The notes below the pieces were generated by a model, which ran no database searches, had not been told where the DNA came from, and worked only from the letters and a program-made list of their open reading frames with translations. DNA of 64,000 nucleotides from CAVSRC01 sp963785065 (lineage in GTDB: Bacteria > Pseudomonadota > Alphaproteobacteria > Rhizobiales > Kaistiaceae): contig CAWATX010000003.1 in the NCBI GenBank assembly GCA_963785065.1, forward strand, positions 62,001-126,000. Reading direction: 5' to 3'. Of the stretch, positions 1 through 8,036 are shown one piece after another; positions within the stretch are counted from its first letter, which is position 1, and each line of letters starts with the position of its first letter. The position numbers were made by a program, and so were the translations under genes.

Positions 1-399
1 CTCGTTGGACGAGCCCATGGCAAACTCGTCCATGTTGAGCTTGCCGAGCATGACCGCACCGTCGGCCCACAGATTGGCGGTGACGGTTGATTCGTAGGTC
101 GGCTTGAAGCCGTCCAGCACATGGCTCGCCGCCTGGCTGTGGACTCCCTCGGTGCAGAACAGGTCCTTGATGCCGAGCGGCACGCCCTCCAGCGGGCGCA
201 CGTCGCCACGGGCGATCCTGAGATCGCTCTCGGCGGCCATGGAAAGCGCCTTCTCCGGCGTCTCGACGATGAAGGCATTAAGCGCGCGGGCCGCTTCGAT
301 GGCCTTCAGGTAGGCCTCGGTCAACTCGACGGCGGAGAAGCGGCGCGCGGCAAGCCCGTCGCGGATCTCGGCAATTGTGAGGGCGGTCAGGTCGGTCAT
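1..399 (-). CDS. gatA: GatA, Asp/Glu-tRNA amidotransferase subunit A (N-terminal part, runs off left edge)
   Basis: Subunit A of the GatCAB complex converts misacylated Glu-tRNA(Gln) or Asp-tRNA(Asn) to the correct amide form. It is the amidase that releases ammonia from glutamine. Only the first 133 residues are present. They begin MTDLTALTIAEIRDGL and contain GVPLGIKDLF, whose Lys is the lysine of the amidase-signature Ser-Ser-Lys triad, followed by the GKLNMDEFAMGSSNE stretch typical of GatA. The ATG overlaps the TGA of the upstream acetyltransferase by four bases (ATGA), so translation is probably coupled within gatC-GNAT-gatA. The catalytic serines lie beyond the window. Confidence 0.95.
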   Translation of the reverse strand, partial: MTDLTALTIAEIRDGLAARRFSAVELTEAYLKAIEAARALNAFIVETPEKALSMAAESDLRIARGDVRPLEGVPLGIKDLFCTEGVHSQAASHVLDGFKPTYESTVTANLWADGAVMLGKLNMDEFAMGSSNE

Positions 400-896
400 G
401 CGGACAGCTGCTTTTCGTAAAAGCGCGAATAGCCGGAATCGGGATAGTCGAGGACGGCGCCGCACACGCTGAAACCGCCGCGCTCATAGACGCGCCAGGC
501 GGGCTCGAAACCCACCGCCTCGCCAGTCTCCAGAACCAGGCGGGTGATGCTGCGTTCGCGCGCCAGCGCCTCGACGCGCCGAAGCAGCAGCGAGCCGACG
601 CGCTGTCCGCGCACCTCGGGCAGCGTGAACATGCGTTTGACCTCGCCGAGGCCGCCGCCGTGATCCTTGAGCGAGGCCATGCCGACCGGGCGGCCGTCGC
701 CGCGGCGGGCGACGAAGACGGTGACCGTCGGGTCGGCCATCTGCTCGGCGGTGAGCTGGAACTGGAACTCGCGTGGGCTCAGCGGGATGAGATAGTCGTT
801 GAGCGCGGCGACCATGGCGCGGACGTCGTCCTGCAGCGGCGTTTCGGCGGCGATCGTCACCGGGGGTGCGGATGCCACGCCGGCAAACGCACTCAT
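396..896 (-). CDS. GNAT family N-acetyltransferase between gatC and gatA
   Basis: A 166-residue GNAT-fold acetyltransferase; the substrate cannot be read from sequence. The core acetyl-CoA site is seen as VKRMFTLPEVRGQRVGSLLL (motif A, R/Q-x-x-G-x-G/S type), followed by the C-terminal RVYERGGF strand-turn found in this superfamily. Start and stop each overlap the neighbour by four bases (ATGA with gatC upstream and gatA downstream), so it is an integral middle gene of the gatCA operon. gatC and gatA are normally adjacent, so this insertion is notable. Modification of a translation component is possible but is only inference from position. Confidence 0.85.
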   Translation of the reverse strand: MSAFAGVASAPPVTIAAETPLQDDVRAMVAALNDYLIPLSPREFQFQLTAEQMADPTVTVFVARRGDGRPVGMASLKDHGGGLGEVKRMFTLPEVRGQRVGSLLLRRVEALARERSITRLVLETGEAVGFEPAWRVYERGGFSVCGAVLDYPDSGYSRFYEKQLSA

Positions 897-1180
897 TCGA
901 CCACCTTGGGGACCACATAGAAGTGCTCCTCGCTGACCGGCGCGTTGGCCACGACCGCGTCGGCCTTGGCGCCGTCGGTGACCGCGTCCTGGCGCAGCTT
1001 CATCTTCATGGGCAGCACCGCCGTCATCGGCTCGACGCCGGTGACGTCGACCTCGTTCAGTTGCTCGACGAAGCCGAGGATGGTGTTGAGGTCGTCCTGA
1101 AGCTTCTCGACCTCGGCATCGCCGACGGCGATGCGGGCGAGATGCGCCACGCGCTTGACCGTGTCCTTGTCGACCGACAT
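893..1180 (-). CDS. gatC: GatC, Asp/Glu-tRNA amidotransferase subunit C
   Basis: The small (95 aa) subunit that wraps around and stabilises GatA in the GatCAB amidotransferase. The N-terminus MSVDKDTVKRVAHLARIAV matches the family signature (V-x-x-x-A-x-L-A-R-I), followed by a helix with LNTILGFVEQLNEVDV and the GVEPM-(T) segment. The frame stays open further upstream, but this ATG gives the usual family length and N-terminus. It heads the gatC-GNAT-gatA operon; its TGA overlaps the next ATG. gatB is not in the window. Confidence 0.95.
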   Translation of the reverse strand: MSVDKDTVKRVAHLARIAVGDAEVEKLQDDLNTILGFVEQLNEVDVTGVEPMTAVLPMKMKLRQDAVTDGAKADAVVANAPVSEEHFYVVPKVVE

Positions 1181-1326
1181 CTCAGGCAAATTCCGTTGAA
1201 GTTGCGCCCTCTTAGCAGAGGGGGTTTTCCACCGGCAAGGCCAATGAAAGGGCACCCTGCCGCGGCGATTGAACGGCGGCCGGACGCCGGTTAGCCTCGC
1301 GGCGATCGAGCCCATCGGGGAAGACG

Positions 1327-2643
1327 ATGCCGGCGCCCGCAAAAACAGCCGAAACGCCCGGTTTCTGCCGCGATTGCCTGACCCCGGCGGCGCCCGGCGC
1401 GCTGCGCTGCGCCGCCTGCGGCAGCCCGCGCCTGCTGCGCCACCCGGAACTCTTCAAGCTGACCATCGCCCACCTCGACTGCGACGCATTCTATGCGGCG
1501 ATCGAGAAGCGCGACCACCCGGAACTTGCCGACAAGCCGGTGATCGTCGGCGGAGGAAAACGTGGCGTGGTGGCGACCGCCTGCTACATCGCGCGCATCA
1601 AGGGCGTGCGCTCGGCCATGCCCATGTTCAAGGCACTGGAGGCCTGCCCGGAGGCGGTGGTCGTCCGCCCCGACTTCGAGAAATACAGCCGCGTCGGGCG
1701 CGAGGTGCGCACACTCATGCAGTCGCTCACCCCGCTGGTCGAGCCGCTGTCGATCGACGAGGCCTTCATGGACATGGCCGGCACCGAGCGGCTGCACCAC
1801 GGGCCCCCTGCCCTGGCGCTGGCCAAGCTGCAAAGCCGCATCGAGGCGGAGATCGGCATCACCGTGTCGATCGGCCTCTCCTTCAACAAATTCCTGGCGA
1901 AGATCGCCTCCGATTTCGAGAAGCCGCGCGGCTTCTCGGTAATCGGCGAGGCCGAGGCGGTGAGCTTCCTCGCCGGCAAGCCGGTCGGCCTGATCTGGGG
2001 CGTCGGCAAGGCGATGCAGGAGCGGCTCGCCGCCGACGGCATTCGCCTGATCGGCACGCTGCAGCACATGGACGAGGCCGAACTCGGCCGCCGCTACGGC
2101 AGCATGGGGCTGCGGCTGGCGCGGCTTTCGCGCGGCGACGACAGCCGCACGGTCGAACCGCATGGCGAGGCCAAGAGCGTCAGCAACGAGACCACCTTCG
2201 ACACCGACATCGCCGATCCGCACGAGCTGAGGGCGATCCTGCGGGCACTGTCGGAGAAGGTGTCGCGGCGCTTGAAAAAAGCGGAAATGGCCGGCGTGGT
2301 GGTGACGCTCAAGCTGAAGACCCCGGACTTCCGCCTGCGCACCCGCAGCCGCCACCTCGCCGACCCGACTCAACTTGCCGACCGCATCTTCCAGGCCGGC
2401 GCCGAACTGCTCGCCCGCGAGGCCGACGGCACGACAAAATTCAGGCTGATTGGCATCGGCGTCTCGGAATTCGCCGACCCGGCGCTCGCCGACCCCGGCG
2501 ACCTGATCGACCCTGCGGCCGGCAAGCGGGCCAAAGCCGAGCATGCGGTCGACACGATCCGCGACCGTTTCGGCACCAAAGCCGTGGAACTCGGGCTGAT
2601 CTTCGACGCCGGCCGCAAGCCACGCCAGCCGGAGCAAGGCTGA
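1327..2643 (+). CDS. dinB: DNA polymerase IV (Y-family, DinB)
   Basis: A 438-residue error-prone translesion polymerase. After a roughly 45-residue N-terminal extension with two Cys pairs (FCRDC and LRCAAC, a possible zinc ribbon), the palm begins at IAHLDCDAFYAAIE, whose Asp is a metal ligand. The second acidic motif is LSIDEAF. SIGLSFNKFLAKIASDFEKP and the HhH-type GVGKAMQERLAADG are also seen, with a little-finger domain at the C-terminus. The Cys-rich extension is common in alphaproteobacterial DinB. The gene is divergent from gatC. I see no clear alphaproteobacterial LexA box (GTTC-N7-GTTC) in the 146-base gap, so SOS control is not shown. Confidence 0.95.
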   Translation: MPAPAKTAETPGFCRDCLTPAAPGALRCAACGSPRLLRHPELFKLTIAHLDCDAFYAAIEKRDHPELADKPVIVGGGKRGVVATACYIARIKGVRSAMPMFKALEACPEAVVVRPDFEKYSRVGREVRTLMQSLTPLVEPLSIDEAFMDMAGTERLHHGPPALALAKLQSRIEAEIGITVSIGLSFNKFLAKIASDFEKPRGFSVIGEAEAVSFLAGKPVGLIWGVGKAMQERLAADGIRLIGTLQHMDEAELGRRYGSMGLRLARLSRGDDSRTVEPHGEAKSVSNETTFDTDIADPHELRAILRALSEKVSRRLKKAEMAGVVVTLKLKTPDFRLRTRSRHLADPTQLADRIFQAGAELLAREADGTTKFRLIGIGVSEFADPALADPGDLIDPAAGKRAKAEHAVDTIRDRFGTKAVELGLIFDAGRKPRQPEQG

Positions 2644-2719
2644 GGCCCTCGGGGCGCACGATTCCAGTCGTGTCATCGACCGGGCATGAGACCGATTGCG
2701 ACGCGGAGGATGCCGGAGT

Positions 2720-3151
2720 TCAACGGCTCAGCGCCGATGCTTTCTTGAAGAACAACTCCGGATCATCCTCGTCGAGGCCATTCAGTTCGCCGCAGAATTG
2801 CCAGCCCGATCCTTCAAGAAGGGCGCGCATTTTTGCGTTCGATCGATTGGTGGAGGTCCACAGTTCCGGCAACCCCTTGCCCTCGTTGAAACGGAGCAAT
2901 CCGCTCCCCAGACCTTTGCGCTGCGCTCCCCGATCCACCATGAGGAGCGAGACAAACGGCCTCCCAAAGAAGTAGCCGTAGTCCAGACAACAGAATGCGC
3001 GAATTTCGCCCTGTGTGGCGGCGACGCTGAGGCCGCCGCGCTCCGCTATCGCTGCGATATATCCGGCGCGTTCTCGAGAGCCGGTGATGCTTTGATCAAT
3101 GTCGATTGCGCGGGCGATGTCGTGCGGGTCGTCCGTGGTCCTCATTTCCAT
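2720..3151 (-). CDS. GNAT family N-acetyltransferase
   Basis: A 143-residue acetyltransferase with a compact GNAT core. SLLMVDRGAQRKGLGSGLL is motif A (Q/R-x-x-G-x-G), followed by LWTSTNRSNAKMRALLEGSGW, the N-x-x-x-x-x-x-Y/L-x-x-x-G-F/W region of motif B. The substrate is unknown. It lies 20 bases downstream of the long L,D-transpeptidase gene on the same strand and may be co-transcribed, but no functional link is evident. The codon usage and AT content look slightly less GC-biased than in the neighbours. Confidence 0.8.
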   Translation of the reverse strand: MEMRTTDDPHDIARAIDIDQSITGSRERAGYIAAIAERGGLSVAATQGEIRAFCCLDYGYFFGRPFVSLLMVDRGAQRKGLGSGLLRFNEGKGLPELWTSTNRSNAKMRALLEGSGWQFCGELNGLDEDDPELFFKKASALSR

Positions 3152-3171
3152 GGCGCGTTCTTCAAATCAAA

Positions 3172-4782
3172 TCAGTTGCGCCCGAAAAGCGAAAAGAAAC
3201 CGGAGCCGACCCTCCCCCTCCTGACGCGGTTACTGCTTGACGTAGGCCGGCTGACGCTGGTGCTGGCCGTCGGCTGGCGGGTGATGAAGCCACCCTGCGG
3301 ATAGTCGCTCAGCACCGCAACGAACTCGGTGCGATAGTTGGTTTCCGTGCTCAACGGCTCGTCCGAGACGACGATCGAGGATCGCGGCGAAGCGGTCGGC
3401 GCGATGCGATCCAGCACGTCCTGCGGGATGGTGATGCGGTCGAGCGCATCCTTGGCGCTGTCCGCGCCTTCGATCGTTACCGCGCTCCAGCGCAGGGTCC
3501 CGTTGTCCTCAGCCATCGCCGTGAACACATGGGTGCCGATCGGCCTGCCGGGATCGCGGATCGTGATCGGAGACTCGATGGAGTAATCGAACACCTCGCC
3601 GCCATCCGCCCACGGCTTGTGCGTGTTGCGCCGCACATAGACCATCTGGGTGGCGCGGCTGATGTAGACCGAGACCGGCTCAAGCGCGAGCTTGGCCTCT
3701 CGCGCTGCCTTGGCGGCAGCGGCCTTCGCGGTATCAGCCTCCTTGGCGGCGACCTTGGCGCCTGCGGCGGCGTCGCCTGTCGAGGCCGCGTCGATCCTGG
3801 CGGTGTCGAGCTGCGTCGCCAGGTCCGCAACCTCGGCAGCAGCCTTCTGCTGCCGGTCCTCGGCCTTCGCCTTTGCCTGATCGGCAGCGGCGACGGCCTT
3901 TTCGGCCGAGGCCAGCTTGGCGGCGGCGCGGCTGTTGGCGGTATCGCCTTGCGTCGCCGGGTCCGCGACATTGGCAGCGGCCTTCTGCTTCGCGTCCTCG
4001 GCCCGCGCCAGCGCCCGATCCGCGGCGGCGACCGCCTTGTCGGCGGAGGCCAGCCTGGTGTCGGCGCGTTTCTTCAGCCGTTCCAGCTTGCGCACCGACT
4101 TCGCCAGCGACGCCGCCTCACGCGCTGCTGCAGTGGCAGCCTTCTTCGCCTCAGCGGCCTTCGTGGCGGCGTCCGCGGCGACGCCCGCGAGCGTATCTGC
4201 ACGGGCCGGAGCAGCCGCGACGGCCTCCGCGTTCGGCTGAAACAGCGCCGGGTGGGAAAAATCGACCGGGGCCGCGTCGTTGGGTGAAACGATCACCCGC
4301 ATCCCGATCCGCGTCTTGTCGAACATCGTCTCGGCAAAGCCGTAAGGCATGCGAATGCAGCCGTGCGAAGCCGCATAACCGGGCAGCGGCCCGCCATGCA
4401 GCGCGATGCCGTTCCAGGTGATGCGCTGCATGTTCGGCATCCAGGCATCGTCATACATGGACGAATGGTGGTCCTTGTCCTTCTCAAGGACGGCGAAGAC
4501 GCCGGCCGGCGTCTCGCGTCCCGTGGTGCCGGTCGACACCGGCGCCCGCGTGATCCAGCCGTCGGCGTCGTAGAACGTGACCCGCTGGGACTTGATCGAC
4601 ACGATCGCCATGATTGGCTCGCCGGCCTCGCGCTTCGCCACTTCGACGGTCTGTTGCGCGGGGCGCGCCTTCTTCACCCTTGCCGCGGCGCCAGCACCCG
4701 GCGCTATCAGCACGGCCATGGCCGCCAACATCACGACGGGGACTGGCCCCCAACGCCGCATCGCTACGGTGAATTGTGTCAT
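3172..4782 (-). CDS. Large L,D-transpeptidase with Ala/Lys-rich coiled coil and degenerate second YkuD-like region
   Basis: A secreted or membrane-anchored peptidoglycan cross-linking enzyme of 536 aa. The N-terminal segment VPVVMLAAMAVLIAPGAGAAA is a signal peptide or anchor. Residues about 55-170 form a YkuD catalytic domain with ALHGGPLPGYAASHGCIRMP; Cys142 is the nucleophile. Residues about 200-360 are an Ala/Lys/Asp-rich coiled coil with internally repetitive blocks (AAAKLASAEKAVAAADQAKAK and relatives). Residues about 365-510 resemble the start of a second YkuD domain (PVSVYISRATQMVYVRR, RPIGTHVFTAM) but lack any His/Ser-His-Gly-Cys active site. The latter part may bind substrate or a partner; this is inference. 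The basic Ser-rich C-terminus ends in FFSLFGRN. Confidence 0.85.
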   Translation of the reverse strand: MTQFTVAMRRWGPVPVVMLAAMAVLIAPGAGAAARVKKARPAQQTVEVAKREAGEPIMAIVSIKSQRVTFYDADGWITRAPVSTGTTGRETPAGVFAVLEKDKDHHSSMYDDAWMPNMQRITWNGIALHGGPLPGYAASHGCIRMPYGFAETMFDKTRIGMRVIVSPNDAAPVDFSHPALFQPNAEAVAAAPARADTLAGVAADAATKAAEAKKAATAAAREAASLAKSVRKLERLKKRADTRLASADKAVAAADRALARAEDAKQKAAANVADPATQGDTANSRAAAKLASAEKAVAAADQAKAKAEDRQQKAAAEVADLATQLDTARIDAASTGDAAAGAKVAAKEADTAKAAAAKAAREAKLALEPVSVYISRATQMVYVRRNTHKPWADGGEVFDYSIESPITIRDPGRPIGTHVFTAMAEDNGTLRWSAVTIEGADSAKDALDRITIPQDVLDRIAPTASPRSSIVVSDEPLSTETNYRTEFVAVLSDYPQGGFITRQPTASTSVSRPTSSSNRVRRGRVGSGFFSLFGRN

Positions 4783-5164
4783 CGCAGTGTGTACCTTGGA
4801 GAACAGAAGAACGGGTTATTCGCGGATCGCAGGGAATTTCGCTGGTACATCCAGCATAGGCAGACGCAGCAGAAAATGGAACTCTTCTGGTGCACCTCAC
4901 CACCTCTTGATCTTACCTGCGACGCATATGGCACGACAGCGTCGGCCCCAGGTCAACCTCGCTCTGCGCCCGGGGTAAACAGGCCCAAGGTAGGAATGAT
5001 CGCCCGCAAAGGCCGACAGACTGGCCCCGGGGCCGCCGGCCTGCCCGGCCGGGCGGCGGCCAAATCGGCCCCCTGTGAACGCGTTCACTGAAGTTTTGCG
5101 AAGATGCGACCATATGGGGTCCATGAATTTCGGCGGGCACGCCGAGCCAAGATCGGAGGAACCC
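4783..5164. other. 382-base divergent intergenic region between two L,D-transpeptidase genes
   Basis: No convincing coding region. It must hold the two divergent promoters for the long (leftward) and short (rightward) L,D-transpeptidases. The right half is GC-rich and carries a perfect 14-base palindrome at 5075-5088. GGAGGA at 5155-5160 is a clear ribosome binding site for the gene starting at 5165. The left half (about 4800-4930) is noticeably less GC-rich than the genes. Confidence 0.6.
5075..5088. promoter_or_regulatory. Perfect 14-base palindrome, candidate operator
   Basis: GTGAACGCGTTCAC is perfectly symmetric and lies 77-90 bases upstream of the start of the short L,D-transpeptidase gene. 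The size and symmetry fit a dimeric repressor or activator site. The cognate protein is unknown and no second copy was found upstream of the paralogue at 33315. Confidence 0.35.
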
Positions 5165-5716
5165 ATGAATATCCATCGCATCATCCCGTCATTGGCCGGG
5201 GCTGCTATCGCCGTGCTGGCGCTTGGCCAGGTGGCAAACGCGGACATTCTGATCAGCGTCGACAAATCCACCCAGCGCATGACTGTCGTGGTCGACGGTC
5301 AGCCGCGCTACAACTGGCCGGTGTCGACCGGGAGGCCCGGCTACGACACGCCGAGCGGCACCTTCCGGGCGTTCCGCATGGACAGGAACCATCGCAGCGT
5401 AGAATACGACAACGCGCCGATGCCCTATTCGATCTTCTTCACGGCGTCGGGCATCGCGGTGCACGGAACCGACCAGCCGCGCCGTCTCGGCCACGCGGCC
5501 TCGCACGGCTGCGTGCGCATTTCGGTGCAGAACGCTGCCATCCTCTGGGATCTGGTCAAGCGTGAATCGGTTACCAGCACGGTCGTACAGGTGCGCAATT
5601 CCGGTGGAGCGGCGACGGTGGCAAGCCCCAGGCTGGCGCCGATGACCGAGCTGGCCTCGGCCCAGGACCCGCAGAACCGCAAGCCGCTGATTCCGTTCCT
5701 GCCGTTCCTGCGCTAA
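5165..5716 (+). CDS. Short periplasmic L,D-transpeptidase (YkuD), paralogue A
   Basis: A 183-residue exported YkuD transpeptidase that forms 3-3 peptidoglycan cross-links or attaches proteins to the wall. The signal peptide MNIHRIIPSLAGAAIAVLAL ends near NADILISVDKSTQRM. The catalytic region reads GIAVHGTD...HAASHGCVRIS, with the Cys in SHGCVR. The start at 5165 is preferred because GGAGGA lies four bases upstream; the frame stays open to 5075 without a signal sequence. The central part, from GPVSTG-like to the IFFT strand, is almost identical at the DNA level to the gene at 33315-33860. The C-terminal tails differ. Confidence 0.92.
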   Translation: MNIHRIIPSLAGAAIAVLALGQVANADILISVDKSTQRMTVVVDGQPRYNWPVSTGRPGYDTPSGTFRAFRMDRNHRSVEYDNAPMPYSIFFTASGIAVHGTDQPRRLGHAASHGCVRISVQNAAILWDLVKRESVTSTVVQVRNSGGAATVASPRLAPMTELASAQDPQNRKPLIPFLPFLR

Positions 5717-5750
5717 GGGCCGGCCGAAAATCCGTGGCCGACGGCGAGGG

Positions 5751-6569
5751 CTAGCACTTCGGCGTCGGCAGCATCTCCAGAACGGACAGGTGGCCGTTCA
5801 GCGCGAACTTTCCGTAGTCGATCCTGAACTTGCGGCCGACGCCGTTGGCATAGACCACGAACGAGGTGACGTAGGTCGGCGTATCGTCGGTGCCGCTGCC
5901 CTTCTCGAAATAGCTCACCGTCACCGGCCAGTGCGGCAGGCCGGCAAAGCCAGCCTTGCCGACCAGTGTCTCGTCACCGTAATCGTCGGGCGCCGACAAT
6001 TCCTTACCGATGACGGCAGCGGTGGCGTAGACCAGCTCGCCGGTATCGGAGCCGTCGTACACGTCCATGGACGTGAAGTGCTTGCCCGCCGCAGCAGCAG
6101 CCAGCACGCGCTTCATCTGCTCGGTGGGGAACACCACCTCGCTGCCCAGCGTCAGACTCTTTTTGGCAGGCTTGGTCAGCGCCACCGTGACGCCGTCGGC
6201 AGCGCGCTTCGCCACACCGACCAATTCCTCCGACAACGCGTTGTTGACGTACGTCTGGTTGGTGAACTGGTAGCGCCCGTCGGCGCTCTCCAGCGTATCG
6301 GTGCGGGCATCGGTGACCTGCGAGTCGCCGTCGGCGGTCTCGCCATCGGTGACGATGCGCATGGTGCTCTTGTAGCCGCTGCACGCCGAGCCGGTGAACT
6401 CGATCGCCATGCGGCCGCTGACCGTGGCGGACGACGCCACGTCGCCGCTGTCGTCGATCGCGAGATCGTAAACCGCACGATAGGAGGCAAGGTCCGCCGC
6501 CCCGGCCGCCCAGGCAGGCAGCAGAAGACCGGCGACACCGGCAAGCCAGGCGAGCGACCTGAGGCGCAT
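5751..6569 (-). CDS. eipB: EipB-type cell-envelope integrity protein (DUF1849)
   Basis: A 272-residue exported beta-rich protein. The signal peptide is MRLRSLAWLAGVAGLLLPAW with an AAGAADLASYRAVYDL start typical of DUF1849. It has two cysteines, one in FTGSACSGYKS and one at the extreme C-terminus (LPTPKC), in the positions expected for the conserved periplasmic disulfide of EipB. EipB homologues maintain envelope integrity in Brucella and relatives. The start at 6569 was chosen because it places the signal peptide at the N-terminus; further upstream the frame is Arg-rich. It is divergent from the RidA gene (83-base gap). Confidence 0.85.
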   Translation of the reverse strand: MRLRSLAWLAGVAGLLLPAWAAGAADLASYRAVYDLAIDDSGDVASSATVSGRMAIEFTGSACSGYKSTMRIVTDGETADGDSQVTDARTDTLESADGRYQFTNQTYVNNALSEELVGVAKRAADGVTVALTKPAKKSLTLGSEVVFPTEQMKRVLAAAAAGKHFTSMDVYDGSDTGELVYATAAVIGKELSAPDDYGDETLVGKAGFAGLPHWPVTVSYFEKGSGTDDTPTYVTSFVVYANGVGRKFRIDYGKFALNGHLSVLEMLPTPKC

Positions 6570-6652
6570 GGACGGTTTTCCAAGGTTCTTGCGTCGCCGG
6601 GGATTCTGCGCGACTAGAACGGCCACAACAGGGCAACCCAAGGGGAAAAGCA

Positions 6653-7150
6653 ATGGCCGAAACAGCCGAGGCCCGCCTGGCGGCGCTGGGCGTCACCCTG
6701 CCGGTACCGCCGGCGCCGGCGGCAAGCTACGTGCCGACGGTCACGACCGGTCAGCTGGTCTTCGTTTCCGGCCAGATCTCCAGCCTGCCCGACGGCGAGA
6801 AGCACGTCGGCAAGCTCGGCCGCGAGCTCGGCGTCGAGGACGGCCAGAAGGCCGCCCGCATCTGCGCCATCAACATTCTCGCCCAGCTCAAGCTCGCCCT
6901 CGGCGACCTCGAGCGGGTGAAGCGCGTGGTCAAGCTGACGGGCTTCGTCAACGCCACCCCCGACTTCACCGACCCGCACCGGGTGATCAACGGCTGCTCC
7001 GATTTCCTCATCGAGGTGCTCGGCGAGCGCGGCAAGCATGCGCGCTCGGCCGTCGGCATGGGGACCCTGCCGCTCGGCGTTGCCGTCGAGGTCGAGGCCA
7101 TCGTCGAGATTCTGACGGGGAGCGGAGGAAGCGTCCATGGCCGAGATTGA
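6653..7150 (+). CDS. RidA family protein (YjgF/YER057c/UK114)
   Basis: A 165-residue member of the RidA superfamily, longer than canonical RidA (about 130 aa), of the subgroup with an N-terminal EARLAALGVTLPVPPAP extension. The core has VFVSGQIS, a region VKRVVKLTGFVNATPDF, and a C-terminal VEVEAIVEI strand. The segment GERGKHARSAVGMGTLPLG corresponds to the RidA arginine region, here HARSAVG, so an imine/enamine deaminase-like role is plausible but not proven. The 3' end overlaps the following GDPD gene by 14 bases, indicating an operon. Confidence 0.9.
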   Translation: MAETAEARLAALGVTLPVPPAPAASYVPTVTTGQLVFVSGQISSLPDGEKHVGKLGRELGVEDGQKAARICAINILAQLKLALGDLERVKRVVKLTGFVNATPDFTDPHRVINGCSDFLIEVLGERGKHARSAVGMGTLPLGVAVEVEAIVEILTGSGGSVHGRD

Positions 7151-7895
7151 CTGGCTGACGGCGCGGCCGATCGCACACCGGGGCTATCACGACCGCAGCG
7201 CGCGCTGCATCGAGAACACGCTGCCGGCGGCGGAAGCCGCGATCGCCCACAACTTCGCCATCGAATGCGACCTGCAGCCGACCGCCGACGGCCGCATCGT
7301 CGTCTTCCACGACGACGTGCTCGACCGCCTGGCCGAGGCGAGCGGGCCGTTGAACACGCGCACGCTTGCCGAACTGCGCGCGATCCGCCTGCGCGACAGC
7401 GATGCCGGGATCCCGACGCTGGAGGAGCTGCTCGACCTGGTCGACGGGCGCGTACCGCTGGTCATCGAGCTGAAGAGCCGCTGGGACGGCGACCGCCGGC
7501 TAGAACGGGCGGTGGCGCCGATTCTGGCGGACTATTCCGGCCCGGCCGCGGTCATGTCGTTCGATCCGATGTCGATGGTCGCCATGCGCCGCCTCTCGCC
7601 CAGCCTGCCGCGCGGCATGATCGGCTACGATTTTCCCCCTGGCCCCGACGAGGGCGGCCTGCCCTGGCCGGCGCGCTTCGCGCACCGTCATCTTCTCGGC
7701 GCGGCACTCGTCTGGCCGCATTTCGTCTCCTTCGGCATCAACGCCCTGCCCGCCAATGCGCCGCTGCTGCTGCACCATGTCGGCATTCCGCTGATCTGCT
7801 GGACGGTGCGTGACGCCGAGACCTGGGCCAAGGCGCGCGACTACACCGACCAGATCACCTTCGAGGGCTTCGATCCGGACGCCGCGCAAGCGTGA
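7137..7895 (+). CDS. Glycerophosphodiester phosphodiesterase (GDPD)
   Basis: A 252-residue TIM-barrel phosphodiesterase that would hydrolyse glycerophosphodiesters to glycerol-3-phosphate and alcohol. The motifs are clear: IAHRGYHDR near residue 13 with the catalytic His, IENTLPAAEAAI, the metal-ligand segment IECDLQPTADGRIVVFHDD (E-x-D and catalytic HD), and a C-terminal TVRDAETW. There is no signal peptide, so it is cytoplasmic. It overlaps the RidA gene by 14 bases; a good start ATG follows a GGAGGA-like site inside the ridA coding sequence. Confidence 0.93.
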   Translation: MAEIDWLTARPIAHRGYHDRSARCIENTLPAAEAAIAHNFAIECDLQPTADGRIVVFHDDVLDRLAEASGPLNTRTLAELRAIRLRDSDAGIPTLEELLDLVDGRVPLVIELKSRWDGDRRLERAVAPILADYSGPAAVMSFDPMSMVAMRRLSPSLPRGMIGYDFPPGPDEGGLPWPARFAHRHLLGAALVWPHFVSFGINALPANAPLLLHHVGIPLICWTVRDAETWAKARDYTDQITFEGFDPDAAQA

Positions 7896-8036
7896 ACGGC
7901 ACAAAAGTGCTGACGATCGTCCACGGCGATGATCGCTGGATGGATTGCCATATCGCCGCTTCCGGCCCGCGACTTGCACCGTTCTGCAGCGGCTCTAAGT
8001 TGATGGCAGTCCCCTTTTTCGGAGAGCCCCTGCTCC

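Noticed and set aside
1291..2676. Long antisense frame over dinB
   Set aside because: DinB is unambiguous on the plus strand; the antisense product has no known domain.
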